Source of the DNA: Sandaracinaceae bacterium
GTDB lineage: Bacteria > Myxococcota_A > Polyangia > Polyangiales > Houyiibacteriaceae
Length of the DNA: 64,000 bases
Assembly: GCA_020633055.1 (NCBI GenBank)
Contig: JACKEJ010000012.1
Coordinates: forward strand, 310,001-374,000
Reading direction: 5' to 3'
Part shown: positions 11,219 through 20,285 of the stretch, piece after piece
Position numbering within the stretch: position 1 is the stretch's first letter
How the letters are laid out: every line of letters starts with the position of its first letter
Notes under the pieces: generated by a model
Seen by the model: the letters and a program-made list of their open reading frames with translations, nothing else
The model's database searches: none
What the model was told of the DNA's origin: nothing
Made by a program: the position numbers and the translations under genes

Positions 11219-11246
11219 TTGACCGCTTCCCACAAGACGCTATACG
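11219..11246 (+). promoter_or_regulatory. Sigma-70-type promoter of purH
   Basis: TTGACC (11219-11224) and TATACG (11241-11246) are separated by 16 bp and lie about 55 bp upstream of the purH GTG. They match the -35 and -10 consensus at 5 and 4 positions. It probably drives purH, purD and perhaps the gene overlapping purD. Confidence 0.55.
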
Positions 11247-11299
11247 GGCAGCTCCCTGCGCGTGGTCACCGTCGGCTGCGCCGAGCTGGAGGTAGCGTC

Positions 11300-12847
11300 G
11301 TGCGCATCGAACGAGCGTTGGTGTCGGTCTCGGACAAGACCGGAGTCGTGGATTTTGCCAAGGGGCTGGCCGCTCTCGGCATCGAGATTCTCTCCACGGG
11401 GGGCACCGCGAAGGCGCTGCGCGACGCGGGCCTGACGGTCGTCGACGTCTCCGAGTACACCCAGTCGCCCGAGATCATGGACGGGCGCGTCAAGACCCTG
11501 CACCCGCGAGTGCACGGCGGCATCCTCATGCGTGACCTCGACGAGGACCGCGCGGCCCTCGCCAGCATCGGCGGCAAGCCCATCGGGCTCGTGTGCGTGA
11601 ACCTGTACCCGTTCGAGAAGACGGTGGCCGCGGGCGCCGCGCACGACGAGATCATCGAGAACATCGACATCGGTGGGCCGTCGATGGTGCGCAGCGCCGC
11701 GAAGAACCACAGCCGCGTCACCATCGTGACCGAGCCCGCCGACTACGGGCGCGTGCTCGAGGCCATCACCGGCAACGGGGAGACCACGCTGGCTCTGCGC
11801 GCCGAGCTGGCCGCCAAGGCCTTCACGCACACGGCGGCCTACGACGGCGCCATCGCGGCCTACATGACCCGCGAAGAGGGCTCCGAGTACCCGGGCACGC
11901 TCACCCTGAGCTTCCGCAAGGGCTACGACGTGCGCTACGGCGAGAACCCCCACCAGAAGGGCGCGTTCTACATCGACCGCGACGCCGAGCCGGGCAGCCT
12001 GGCCTTGGCCGAGTCGCTCGACGAGGGCGGCAAGGAGCTCTCGTTCAACAACCTGGTGGACGTCGACGCCGCGCTGGACGCCGTGCGCGAGTTCACCGAG
12101 GGCCCCGCGGCCGTGGTGGTCAAGCACACCAACCCGTGCGGCGTGGCGCGCGGCGCGACCCTCGAAGAGGCGTACCGCGTGGCGCGCGAGGCCGACTCGC
12201 AGAGCGCGTTCGGCGGCATCGTGGCGCTCAACCAGCGCGTGGACCTGGCCACCGCAGGCGCGCTGGCCGAGACCTTCATCGAGTGCGTCATCGCGCCGGG
12301 CTACGACGACGAGGCGCTGGCCAAGCTCAAGAAGAAGAGCAACCTGCGCATCCTCGCCACGGGCGCGTGGCTGGGGCCCGAGCACAGCGCGCTCCACTAC
12401 AAGCGCATCAGCGGCGGCGTGGTGGTGCAGGACCGCGACGCCACGGGTGGCGTGGAGGTGCGCGACGCCAAGGTGGTCACCAAGCGTGAGCCCACCAAGG
12501 ACGAGTGGGCCGCCCTCCAGTTCGCCTGGCGCGTGTGCAAGCACGTGAAGAGCAACGCCATCATCTTCGCCAAGCCCGACCGCACGGTGGGCGTCGGCGC
12601 CGGGCAGATGGCGCGCGTCACGGCCGTGAAGATCGCGTCCGAGAAGGCGGGCGAGCTGTCGCAGGGCGCGGTCATGGCGTCCGACGCGTTCTTCCCGTTC
12701 CCGGACGGCATCGAGGCCGCTGCCGCCGCGGGCATCACCGCCGTAGCTCACCCCGGTGGCTCCAAGAACGACGACGCCATCATCGCGGCCGCCGACGCCG
12801 CCGGGCTGGCGATGGTGTTCACGGGCGTCCGGCACTTCCGTCACTGA
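11300..12847 (+). CDS. purH: Bifunctional AICAR formyltransferase/IMP cyclohydrolase PurH
   Basis: PurH performs the last two steps of de novo IMP synthesis in the cytoplasm. The 515-residue length is normal. The GTG start was chosen because GGAGG (11288-11292) lies 7 nt upstream and the family N-terminus (ERALVSVSDKTGVVDFA) follows directly. The N-terminal cyclohydrolase part has STGGTAKALRDAG and DGRVKTLHPRVHGGIL; the C-terminal transformylase part has the catalytic pair K275-H276 in KHTNPCG. It is followed 15 nt later by purD. Confidence 0.98.
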   Translation: MRIERALVSVSDKTGVVDFAKGLAALGIEILSTGGTAKALRDAGLTVVDVSEYTQSPEIMDGRVKTLHPRVHGGILMRDLDEDRAALASIGGKPIGLVCVNLYPFEKTVAAGAAHDEIIENIDIGGPSMVRSAAKNHSRVTIVTEPADYGRVLEAITGNGETTLALRAELAAKAFTHTAAYDGAIAAYMTREEGSEYPGTLTLSFRKGYDVRYGENPHQKGAFYIDRDAEPGSLALAESLDEGGKELSFNNLVDVDAALDAVREFTEGPAAVVVKHTNPCGVARGATLEEAYRVAREADSQSAFGGIVALNQRVDLATAGALAETFIECVIAPGYDDEALAKLKKKSNLRILATGAWLGPEHSALHYKRISGGVVVQDRDATGGVEVRDAKVVTKREPTKDEWAALQFAWRVCKHVKSNAIIFAKPDRTVGVGAGQMARVTAVKIASEKAGELSQGAVMASDAFFPFPDGIEAAAAAGITAVAHPGGSKNDDAIIAAADAAGLAMVFTGVRHFRH

Positions 12848-12862
12848 GCGCAGAGGTCACCC

Positions 12863-14149
12863 ATGAAGGTCTTGGTCATCGGAAGCGGCGCGCGTGAGCA
12901 CGCCCTGGCGTGGAAGCTCTCGCAGGACGAGGGCACGTCCGTGGTGGTCGCCCCCGGCAACGCGGGCATGAGCGCCGTGGCCGAGCGGCGCCCGCTGCCC
13001 AAGGCCACCCCCGAGGCCGTCGTCGCGCTGGCCCGTGAGGTCTCTGCCGACTTCGTGGTGGTCGGCCCCGAGGCCCCGCTGGTCGACGGCGCGATCGACG
13101 CGCTCACTGCAGCGGGCATCGAGGCCTTCGGGCCGCCTCGCTTCCAGGCGCAGCTCGAGGGCTCCAAGATCTTCTCCAAGGAGTTCATGGCGCGGCACGA
13201 CGTGCCCACCGCTGGCTTCCGCGTGTTCGACGACGCAGACGAGGCCGAGGCCTACGTGCGCGGCGCCGGTCGTCCGCTGGTGGTGAAGGCCGACGGCCTC
13301 GCGGCGGGCAAGGGCGTCACGGTGGCCAAGGACGGCGACGAGGCGGCGGACGCCGTCGACCGCATCATGCGTCAGCGCGAGTTCGGCGGTGCCGGCGCGC
13401 GCGTGCTCGTCGAAGAATGCCTGGTGGGCGAAGAGGTCAGCTTCCACGTCGTGTGCGACGGCGAGCGCTACGTGGCGCTCGCGCCCGCGCAGGACCACAA
13501 GCGCGCGTTCGACGGCGACCAGGGACCCAACACGGGTGGCATGGGCGCCTACTCGCCGCCGCCGGTGTTCACCGACGCCGTGCTGCAGAAGACCCTCGCG
13601 CGCGTGGTCGAGCCCACCCTCGCGGGCATGCGCGCCGAGGGGCACCCCTTCCGCGGGGCGCTCTTCGTGGGGCTGATGATCGTCGACGGAGAGCCGCTCG
13701 TGCTCGAGTACAACACGCGCTTCGGCGACCCCGAGTGCGAGAGCATGATGATGCGCTGGAGCGGGTCCATCCTGCCCCTGCTGCAGGGCTCGGCCCGCGG
13801 CGACCTGAGCGCTGTGACGCCCGCCTGGGACGCCCCCGTCAGCCTGTGCGTGGTGCTCGCGTCGGGGGGCTATCCGGGCGCCTACGAGACGGGCAAGGTC
13901 ATCACCGGGCTGGACGCGGCGGCGCAGGTCGAGGGCGTGCAGGTGTTCCACGCCGGCACCGACGAGCGGGACGGACAGCTGGTCACCAAGGGCGGCCGCG
14001 TGCTCACCGTCACGGCTGTTGGCGAGACGTTCGACCAGGCGGCCGAGCGGGCCTACCGCGCCGCGGACGCCATCGCCTTCGACGGCAAGATGCTGCGCCG
14101 GGACATCGGCTTTCGCGCCCGTTCCCCCGAGGGCCTGCGCGGGTCGTGA
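12863..14149 (+). CDS. purD: Phosphoribosylamine-glycine ligase PurD
   Basis: PurD is an ATP-grasp enzyme joining phosphoribosylamine and glycine in purine synthesis. The 428-residue protein begins MKVLVIGSGAREHALAWKL and shows PGNAGM, GPEAPLVDG, KADGLAAGKGVTVA and EYNTRFGDPECE, all hallmarks of the family. AGAGG precedes the ATG by 7 nt. It is co-directional with purH and its stop overlaps the GTG of the next gene, so three genes are probably one transcript. Confidence 0.98.
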   Translation: MKVLVIGSGAREHALAWKLSQDEGTSVVVAPGNAGMSAVAERRPLPKATPEAVVALAREVSADFVVVGPEAPLVDGAIDALTAAGIEAFGPPRFQAQLEGSKIFSKEFMARHDVPTAGFRVFDDADEAEAYVRGAGRPLVVKADGLAAGKGVTVAKDGDEAADAVDRIMRQREFGGAGARVLVEECLVGEEVSFHVVCDGERYVALAPAQDHKRAFDGDQGPNTGGMGAYSPPPVFTDAVLQKTLARVVEPTLAGMRAEGHPFRGALFVGLMIVDGEPLVLEYNTRFGDPECESMMMRWSGSILPLLQGSARGDLSAVTPAWDAPVSLCVVLASGGYPGAYETGKVITGLDAAAQVEGVQVFHAGTDERDGQLVTKGGRVLTVTAVGETFDQAAERAYRAADAIAFDGKMLRRDIGFRARSPEGLRGS

Positions 14150-16278
14150 CGCGCCACCCGTGGCTGGCCCTGGTCGACGCGCTGGGGCTCCTGCTCGTCC
14201 TGGGCTTCGCGCTCCAGGTGCTGCCCGCGCGCTATCTCCCGTTCGACCTGCCCCTCGGGCTGCTCGCGCTCTCGTTCTGCGTGTCCGCCCTCGCGCTGCT
14301 GCGTGGCGGGCTGGCGGGGGCGCGGGTGGCGGGCTGGGCCATCGCGCTGCGCATGCTGTTGGGTCTCGGCTTCCTCGGACTCTTGACCCTCACGGCGGCG
14401 GACATCAGCGGACGCTTCGGCCCCATCGGTCCGGTCGGGGCGGGCTTCATGGTGTTCGGGTTGCTGCTTTTCTTTCCCTACGTGATCGTCTTCCCGGCGC
14501 TCCAGCTGGCGCACCTGACGCGGGTTCACGGAGGTGACGCGGCCCGCGCGGCGCGCCGTCTGCGCGGGCTGCTGTTGGGCGCGCTCACCGCGCTCGGGCT
14601 CGCGCTCCTGGGAGGTCGGGCCTACGCCATGGGTCACACCGCAGACGCGCCCAGCGAGGACGTGATGCGCGCGGCCTTCGCCGCCATGCGCGGGGAGGGC
14701 GAGGCACCCGCGCACGTCGCGGCCGGGCCCGTGGTGCTGGAGCTCATCCGAGGGGGCCGCTCGCGCGCCCAGTACGTCGGGACGGAGTCTCTGCACGAGA
14801 CGGTGGAGGGCGCGCTCGCGCGCTTCGGCACGCCGTTGCCCACCGACGGGCACTGGGTCGTCTCCGTGCCCACGCGTCGCTCGCGCCCGTCGCCGCTGCC
14901 TTGGCTTCATCTGCTCCAGATCGCGCCGCTCCACGACGGCGTGCTGCTGACCCGGGGTGATGCGCGCGCGGTCGAGACCCCGACGGTGCTGCAGCTGAGC
15001 GGCGCGCACGTCGCGGTGCCCTTCGCGCCCATGCCCGTGTTCCAGTTCGGCACGGACTTCGGGGCCATCGTGGCGCGTCTCGGCGCGCAGCTCGAGGCGG
15101 GGGAGCCAGCCGGCGACCCCATCGTCGAGGTCCTGCGCTTCGCGACCTTCACGGATCCACCGTTCCGCGACGCCACTCACCGCCGGCCCCTGCCCGAGGC
15201 GAGCGAGGCGGCCGTGCGCGCGGCGGTGGTGGACAGCGTGGAGTTCATCGTCCGGTTCCAGCGCGCCGACGGTCTCTTCGGCTATCAAGTGGACGCAGCC
15301 CGGGGCATCCCGAACAACGCGGGTTACGACTTCACCCGTCACGCTGGCGTGGCCTACTTCCTCGCCCAAGCGGCGCGCATGCTCCCGTCCACGCGCGCGC
15401 TGCTCGGCGCGGAGCGCGGCGTGCGCTTCTTGACCCAGCGGGTGCGTCCCTGCGGCCCGCACGGAGCGCGCTGCGTGGTGACATGGAACGGGCCCGAGTT
15501 TGGCTCCACGGCGCTCTTCGCCGCGGCCTTGTTCGACCTGCGGGCGGTGGCGGACACGCCCGAGCTGGCGCAGCTGCAGCGCGACCTGCTGACCTTCTTG
15601 CATGCCCAGCAGCGCCCTGACGGGGAGATGCGGCACGGCTTCGACCTCGAGCGTGGCGAGCCCATCGACGTGCAGCTCATGTACTTCAGCGGGGAGGCCG
15701 CGTTGGCCCTGGTGCGCGGTGCGGCCAGCAGCGAGGACCCGGCCGACCGCGACGCCGCGACGAGGCTGCTGCGCTACCTGGCGGTGACCGAGCGGGACGC
15801 GTTGGGCGAGCCCTACCTGATGGGCGAGGAGCACTGGACCTGCATCGCGTACGGTGAGTACCAGACGCTGCTGGGCGCGGAGCTGCCCGAGGTGCGCGAC
15901 TTCTGCGACCGCTGGGCGGCCTTCTCGCGGCGCGTGCAGTACGACGAAGGGGAGACGGTCTGGGACGTGACCGGAGCGTACGGCCTCGGGCCCATCATCC
16001 CGCCCCAGATGAGCGGCACCGCCACGCGCACCGAGGCCTTCGCGGCGCTGGCCAGCTGGCATGGCGACGCGCGGGACCCCGACCTCGAGCGTCAGGTGGA
16101 GCGGGGCGTGCAAGCGCTCCTCCAGCACCACTTTCTGCCAGGCCCCACGCACCTCATGCGGCGACCCGAGGCCATGCGCGGCGGCACCACGGGGGCGCTC
16201 GGGGACCTGGTCGTGCGCAACGACTTCGTTCAGCACGCGGGGTCGGCCTACCTGCGTTACCTCTCCGCACGCTTTTGA
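14146..16278 (+). CDS. Membrane-anchored protein with a helical (alpha/alpha-toroid-like) domain
   Basis: The 710-residue protein starts at a GTG overlapping the purD stop (GTGA). Five hydrophobic segments lie in the first ~160 residues, followed by a large soluble part. Residues about 360-700 carry repeated helical pairs with motifs VDSVEFIVRFQRADGLFGYQVD, NNAGYDFTRHAGVAYFLAQAARM and EEHWTCIAYGEY, spaced like the inner helices of an (alpha/alpha)6 toroid as seen in sugar epimerases and glycoside hydrolases. Enzyme class and substrate are unknown. Overlap with purD is probably positional rather than functional. A downstream start would remove the membrane segments and is unlikely. Confidence 0.65.
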   Translation: MTRHPWLALVDALGLLLVLGFALQVLPARYLPFDLPLGLLALSFCVSALALLRGGLAGARVAGWAIALRMLLGLGFLGLLTLTAADISGRFGPIGPVGAGFMVFGLLLFFPYVIVFPALQLAHLTRVHGGDAARAARRLRGLLLGALTALGLALLGGRAYAMGHTADAPSEDVMRAAFAAMRGEGEAPAHVAAGPVVLELIRGGRSRAQYVGTESLHETVEGALARFGTPLPTDGHWVVSVPTRRSRPSPLPWLHLLQIAPLHDGVLLTRGDARAVETPTVLQLSGAHVAVPFAPMPVFQFGTDFGAIVARLGAQLEAGEPAGDPIVEVLRFATFTDPPFRDATHRRPLPEASEAAVRAAVVDSVEFIVRFQRADGLFGYQVDAARGIPNNAGYDFTRHAGVAYFLAQAARMLPSTRALLGAERGVRFLTQRVRPCGPHGARCVVTWNGPEFGSTALFAAALFDLRAVADTPELAQLQRDLLTFLHAQQRPDGEMRHGFDLERGEPIDVQLMYFSGEAALALVRGAASSEDPADRDAATRLLRYLAVTERDALGEPYLMGEEHWTCIAYGEYQTLLGAELPEVRDFCDRWAAFSRRVQYDEGETVWDVTGAYGLGPIIPPQMSGTATRTEAFAALASWHGDARDPDLERQVERGVQALLQHHFLPGPTHLMRRPEAMRGGTTGALGDLVVRNDFVQHAGSAYLRYLSARF

Positions 16279-16311
16279 CATGGGCGCCGGGAACGCGGTA
16301 CACATCGCGTC

Positions 16312-16575
16312 ATGGCTCTGATCGAAACGGAAGAAGCGGCCCGCCGCTTGTCGCGCGCCATCGCCAGCGACCTCTCGCTCTACAACGAGGACAAGATCGT
16401 CGAGGGCATCAAGGGGGACAACCTCTTCAGCGTGCTCGAGGGCGAGATCGAAGAGGGCCGCGCGCTGTTCCGCAGCCGCGTCGCCCCCGAGCTGTTCGAG
16501 AAGAACTTCTACGACCGCGCCATCATCGACATCCTCGTGCGCAGCAAGGGGCACGTCGAGTCGGTCATGTGGTGA
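16312..16575 (+). CDS. Small conserved hypothetical protein, 87 aa
   Basis: This is a highly charged soluble protein without signal peptide. Motifs YNEDKIVEGIKGDNLF and EIEEGRALFRSRVAPELF look like a conserved small protein seen in deltaproteobacteria (recollection of the pattern, not a search). No function is assigned. There is no good Shine-Dalgarno sequence. It follows the toroid gene by 33 nt and converges on rluD with only 4 nt between them. Confidence 0.65.
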   Translation: MALIETEEAARRLSRAIASDLSLYNEDKIVEGIKGDNLFSVLEGEIEEGRALFRSRVAPELFEKNFYDRAIIDILVRSKGHVESVMW

Positions 16576-16579
16576 CGGC

Positions 16580-17653
16580 TCAGCCGCGTAGCTCGGCGAG
16601 TGCGGCTTGGAAGTCCGCCGGAGGGGGCGCCTCGAACCGCACGGGTTCGCCCGTGATGGGGTGCACGAAGCCCAGCAGCTCGGCGTGCAGCGCCTGGCGG
16701 CCGATGGCGGCCTCGGCACGCTGAAGACGCGGGTCGCGGCTCTTCTTCCCGTAGAGCGGATCCGCCAGCACCGGCGTGCCGGCGTCGCTCAGGTGCACGC
16801 GGATCTGGTGCGTGCGGCCGGTCTCGAGGGTCAGCGTCATGAGCGCGCCACCGTGCAGCCGCTCCGTCAGCGCGGCGTGCGTGATGGCGGGCTTGCCCTT
16901 GTTCACGGTCGAGCTGAAGCGCTTGCGGTCGTGCGGGTGCCGCCCATGCAGCGTGTCGAACGTCTGCGTGCGCAGGTGCGGCCCCACGGCGATGGCCACG
17001 TAGCGCCGCTCGATGGTGTGGGTCTGGAACAGGCGGACGAGCCCCTCGTGCCCTTCGGGCGTCTTGGCCGCCACCATCACCCCGCTGGTGTCCTTGTCCA
17101 AGCGGTGGACGATGCCCGGGCGCGCGTGCCCTTCACGGAGCGAAGGGTGCAGCTGGGCGTGATGGAGCAGGGCGTTCACCAGCGTGCCGGTCGGATGCCC
17201 CGGCGCGGGGTGCACCACCATCCCTGCTGCCTTGTCGATGACGATCAGGTGCTCGTCCTCGAACAAGACCCGGAGCGGCAGGTCTTCGGGCAGCGCCTCC
17301 ATGGGCGGCGGGGGGGCAGGGCGCAGCAGCACCACGCCCAGCGGTGCGGCGAGCGTCTTGCGATCCACCGGTTTTCCATCGAGCGTGACACGCCCTTCCG
17401 CGATGAGGCGCTGGATGACGCTGCGCGAGAACGGCATGTCGCCGTGCTCGGCCAGCACGCGGTCCAGACGCTCACCCGCGTCCTGTTCGCGGAGGAGGAT
17501 GCGCAGCGCGGCAGGGGGCGCTGCACCCGGTCCCGCGACGAGCTCGTCGTCGTCTTCGACGTCCGGGGCGTCGAGGAGTTCGTCCCCGTGCGACCCCGCG
17601 GTCGCGGCGCTGTGCGACCGGTCGCTGCTGGGCGGATGAGAAGGCGACGTCAT
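16580..17653 (-). CDS. rluD: RluD-family 23S rRNA pseudouridine synthase
   Basis: The 357-residue enzyme isomerises uridines in large-subunit rRNA. After an acidic ~45-residue N-terminal extension there is an S4-like RNA-binding domain (GERLDRVLAEH, SRSVIQRLIAEGRVTLDG) and the RsuA/RluD catalytic core with HRLDKDTSG (catalytic D186) and TGRTHQIRVHL. The frame continues upstream into the DUF72 gene; the ATG at 17653, 8 nt after that gene's stop, was chosen because nothing family-like precedes it. The exact RluA/RluC/RluD subtype is less certain than the family. Confidence 0.9.
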   Translation of the reverse strand: MTSPSHPPSSDRSHSAATAGSHGDELLDAPDVEDDDELVAGPGAAPPAALRILLREQDAGERLDRVLAEHGDMPFSRSVIQRLIAEGRVTLDGKPVDRKTLAAPLGVVLLRPAPPPPMEALPEDLPLRVLFEDEHLIVIDKAAGMVVHPAPGHPTGTLVNALLHHAQLHPSLREGHARPGIVHRLDKDTSGVMVAAKTPEGHEGLVRLFQTHTIERRYVAIAVGPHLRTQTFDTLHGRHPHDRKRFSSTVNKGKPAITHAALTERLHGGALMTLTLETGRTHQIRVHLSDAGTPVLADPLYGKKSRDPRLQRAEAAIGRQALHAELLGFVHPITGEPVRFEAPPPADFQAALAELRG

Positions 17654-17661
17654 CGGCGCGT

Positions 17662-18327
17662 TCAGCGGGCCGACAGGCGCCCGAGCAGCTGGTTGGCGTT
17701 GGTCTCCATGTCGATGTTGCAGAACACGCAGAAGGTGTCGCGCTTGCTCACGTCGGGGAGGGCCTTGATGTGCTGGGACAGCTGGTCGATGGAGGGTTCG
17801 TCGTAGCGACTCCGGTGCCCGGCGGGCCCCGCCAGGCGGATGTAGCGCAGCGGGCCGCTTTCGACCGGCTCGTGCAGGAGGGGATCGTAGGCCGCCACGA
17901 CCGAATCGGATTGGGCCGCCTCCAGCACCTGCGCCGGCTTCCAGGCGGGGAAGTCGAACACGAGGGCAGGGCCACCCTTGCGCGGTGCCAGCCCGACGAT
18001 GCGCTTGAGCGCTGCCCGGTTGGTCTTGGTGGGGGTGAACGTAGCGGGGGCCCCGAACACCAGCGCGCGCGCCTTCAGCTCGGTGCACAGGGCCATGACC
18101 GCAGTCAGGGCCTCGTCCGACTCGGCCGTCTTCTTGAAGGACGTGTCCCCCAGCAGCTTGGGGGCCAGCACGGAGAAGGCGAAGTCTTCCGGAGACTCAC
18201 GGGTCCAACGACGGATGGAGCCTCGCCCAGGCATCGCGATCTCGGTGTCCGAGATCTCGACGGCCGGGAATGCGTCCCAATAGCGACTGACAGGGACGGG
18301 AAAGCCGGAGCACGCGACCAACAGCAT
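17662..18327 (-). CDS. DUF72 (YecE-type) protein
   Basis: This is a 221-residue protein of the DUF72 TIM-barrel-like family. It starts MLLVACSGFPVPVSRYWDAF, has VEISDTEI and WTRESPEDFAFSVLAPKLLG, and ends with GPLRYIRLAGPAGHRSRYDE and CVFCNIDMETNANQ, in the order usual for the family. It is slightly shorter than many members (about 230-280). The function of DUF72 proteins is unknown. It lies upstream of rluD on one transcript and is divergent from the OmpA gene. Confidence 0.85.
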   Translation of the reverse strand: MLLVACSGFPVPVSRYWDAFPAVEISDTEIAMPGRGSIRRWTRESPEDFAFSVLAPKLLGDTSFKKTAESDEALTAVMALCTELKARALVFGAPATFTPTKTNRAALKRIVGLAPRKGGPALVFDFPAWKPAQVLEAAQSDSVVAAYDPLLHEPVESGPLRYIRLAGPAGHRSRYDEPSIDQLSQHIKALPDVSKRDTFCVFCNIDMETNANQLLGRLSAR

Positions 18328-18439
18328 GGGCGCGGAGTATGACAGAAAACCGTGTGCGTGGTGGCCATTGCGCGCCCGCCTGTGCGCCGAGTGAGCAATC
18401 CTGCGCCCCGTGCTGCGGGGTTCGTGGTAGCGTCGCGCC

Positions 18440-20119
18440 GTGGGTCAGCTTCTGTCTCCCCGTCCTCCGCGCTCGCGATCCGCCGTGCAGCTGCTGTCCC
18501 TGCGCGTGCTGCGGTCGGCGTCGGCGGTGGCCCTTGCCCTGGTGATGGCCGCGCTCGGTGCCGTGCCAGCGCACGCGCAGCGACCCACGCTGGACCTCCA
18601 GCTGTTCCAGCCCACGCTCGCGACAGGCACCACGTTCACGTTGGACCGCCCCGAGGTGCCGCGTCACCTCAGCATCGTCGCGGGGCTCGGGGTCAACGGA
18701 GCGGCTGGGCTGCTGGAGCGGCAAGACGGCGAGAGCATCGCCCCCTGGCGTGTCCAAGCAGACCTGCTCTTCGCGCTGGGCCTGTTCGAGTGGGTGGAGC
18801 TCGGCGTCGCGTTGCCCGTCGTGTTCGGCGCGACGGGCCAGTTCATCGAGAGCGGCCCCATTCGAACGGACACGCACGTCTCGCTCGGCGACGTCCGCAT
18901 CGGCTTCAAGGTGCCCATCCTGCGTGGGCAGACGGCGCTCTCCGCGCGCATCGAAGGGACCTTGCCCTCGGGCGGCCGCTCCACCTACGCGCGGCAGCGC
19001 TACTGGTCGCTCACCCCGGCGCTGGTCTTCGCGCACCATGCAGGCGACTTTACCTTCGGCGCGGACCTGGCTTACCGTTTCCGCGACCGCTCGGCCGTCC
19101 AGGGCTTCGAGTTCGACGACGAGCTGCAGGTCAAGCTGGGCGCGAGCTACCGTGTGGTGCCGCTCCTGGCGCTGGTGGCCGAGACGCACCTGCGAGCTGG
19201 CCTGGGAGGACGGACACGGCGCGCCAACGAGTTCCCCATGGAGGTGGAAGCGGGGGTCAGGCTGTTCCCCAGCGCCGCGTGGACCATCGACGTCGGCGCC
19301 GGCACGGGCGTGCTCGCGGGCTACGGGGCGCCACAGGTCCGTGGCTTCGTCATCGTGCGCTACAGCAACGAGCGCGAGCCGTGTGCGGCGGGCCCCGAGG
19401 ACTTCGATGGGTTCGAGGACGGCGACTTCTGCGCCGAGCTGGACAACGACGCGGACGGACTCGAGGACACCGTGGACGCGTGCCCGAACGACCCCGAGGA
19501 CATGGACGGGTTCGCGGACGACGACGGCTGCCCGGACGTGGACAACGACGCAGACGGCATCCCCGACGACACCGACACGTGCCCGCTCGAGTCCGAGGAC
19601 CACGACGAGTACCAGGACGAAGACGGCTGCCCCGAGCCGGACAACGATGGCGACGGAATCGCGGACGGCGCCGATCAGTGTCCGATGGAGCCCGAGGACC
19701 GCGACAACTACCAGGACGACGACGGCTGCCCCGAACCGGGGCCCGGTCAAGCCACCGTCACCGTCACCGATACGCGCATCCTCATTTCGGAGCGCATCTA
19801 CTTCGACTTCGACACGTCCGAGATCCGCTCCGTGAGCCTGCCCCTGCTCGATCAGGTGGCCGACGTGATCCGCTCCCTCCCCGGACGGCGGCGCATCCGG
19901 GTGGAGGGCTACACCGACTCGGAGGGCGACGATTCCTACAACGCCGACTTGAGCTACACACGCGCGCGCGCCGTGGTGGACTACCTCGTGGGACGCGGCG
20001 TCAACCGGGAGAGGTTGCTCTACGAGGGCTACGGCGAGCGCAACCCGGTCGCGCCCAACGACTCCCCCGAGGGCCGCGCGCTGAACCGTCGCGTCGAGTT
20101 CACCATCATGCCGGACTGA
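18440..20119 (+). CDS. OmpA-family outer-membrane protein with thrombospondin type 3-like repeats
   Basis: This 559-residue protein has a signal peptide ending near AHA-Q, a beta-barrel-like region (about 50-310), a run of Asp-rich calcium-binding repeats (NDADGLEDTVDACPNDPEDMDG type, about 315-440) and a C-terminal OmpA peptidoglycan-binding domain (YFDFDTSEI, VEGYTDSEG, NRRVEF). It probably tethers outer membrane to cell wall. GTG start; Shine-Dalgarno weak. Its stop codon lies inside the first unit of the 30-bp repeat array shared with the convergent gene. A second protein of the same architecture lies at 51198-53228. Confidence 0.9.
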   Translation: MGQLLSPRPPRSRSAVQLLSLRVLRSASAVALALVMAALGAVPAHAQRPTLDLQLFQPTLATGTTFTLDRPEVPRHLSIVAGLGVNGAAGLLERQDGESIAPWRVQADLLFALGLFEWVELGVALPVVFGATGQFIESGPIRTDTHVSLGDVRIGFKVPILRGQTALSARIEGTLPSGGRSTYARQRYWSLTPALVFAHHAGDFTFGADLAYRFRDRSAVQGFEFDDELQVKLGASYRVVPLLALVAETHLRAGLGGRTRRANEFPMEVEAGVRLFPSAAWTIDVGAGTGVLAGYGAPQVRGFVIVRYSNEREPCAAGPEDFDGFEDGDFCAELDNDADGLEDTVDACPNDPEDMDGFADDDGCPDVDNDADGIPDDTDTCPLESEDHDEYQDEDGCPEPDNDGDGIADGADQCPMEPEDRDNYQDDDGCPEPGPGQATVTVTDTRILISERIYFDFDTSEIRSVSLPLLDQVADVIRSLPGRRRIRVEGYTDSEGDDSYNADLSYTRARAVVDYLVGRGVNRERLLYEGYGERNPVAPNDSPEGRALNRRVEFTIMPD

Positions 20120-20285
20120 CTGTGTCAGTCCGGGTGCATGCCGGACTCACCCACTCAGTCCGGGTGCATGCCGGACTCACCCACTCAGTCCGGGTGCATG
20201 CCGGACTCACCCACTCAGTCCGGGTGCATGCCGGACTCACCCACTCAGTCCGGGTGCATGCCACACTGACGGTGTCAGTCCGGGT
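20107..20285. repeat. Six-unit 30-bp tandem hairpin array between convergent genes
   Basis: Six contiguous ~30-bp units each start CATGCC. Units 2-5 (20137-20256) are identical, with stem CCGGACT/AGTCCGG around a 9-nt loop. Unit 1 has a full 10-bp stem CCGGACTGAC/GTCAGTCCGG and contains the stop codon of the plus-strand OmpA gene. Unit 6 carries ACTGAC/GTCAGT and contains the stop of the minus-strand lipoprotein gene. This looks like a bidirectional terminator hairpin that has been tandemly amplified. There are no spacers, so it is not CRISPR. Confidence 0.85.

Noticed and set aside
14053..16719. 888-codon minus-strand frame
   Set aside because: It is antisense to the toroid gene and the 87-residue gene and has low-complexity Arg/Gln composition.
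20107..20285. CRISPR-like appearance of the 30-bp repeats
   Set aside because: Units are contiguous with no variable spacers, and no cas genes are present.
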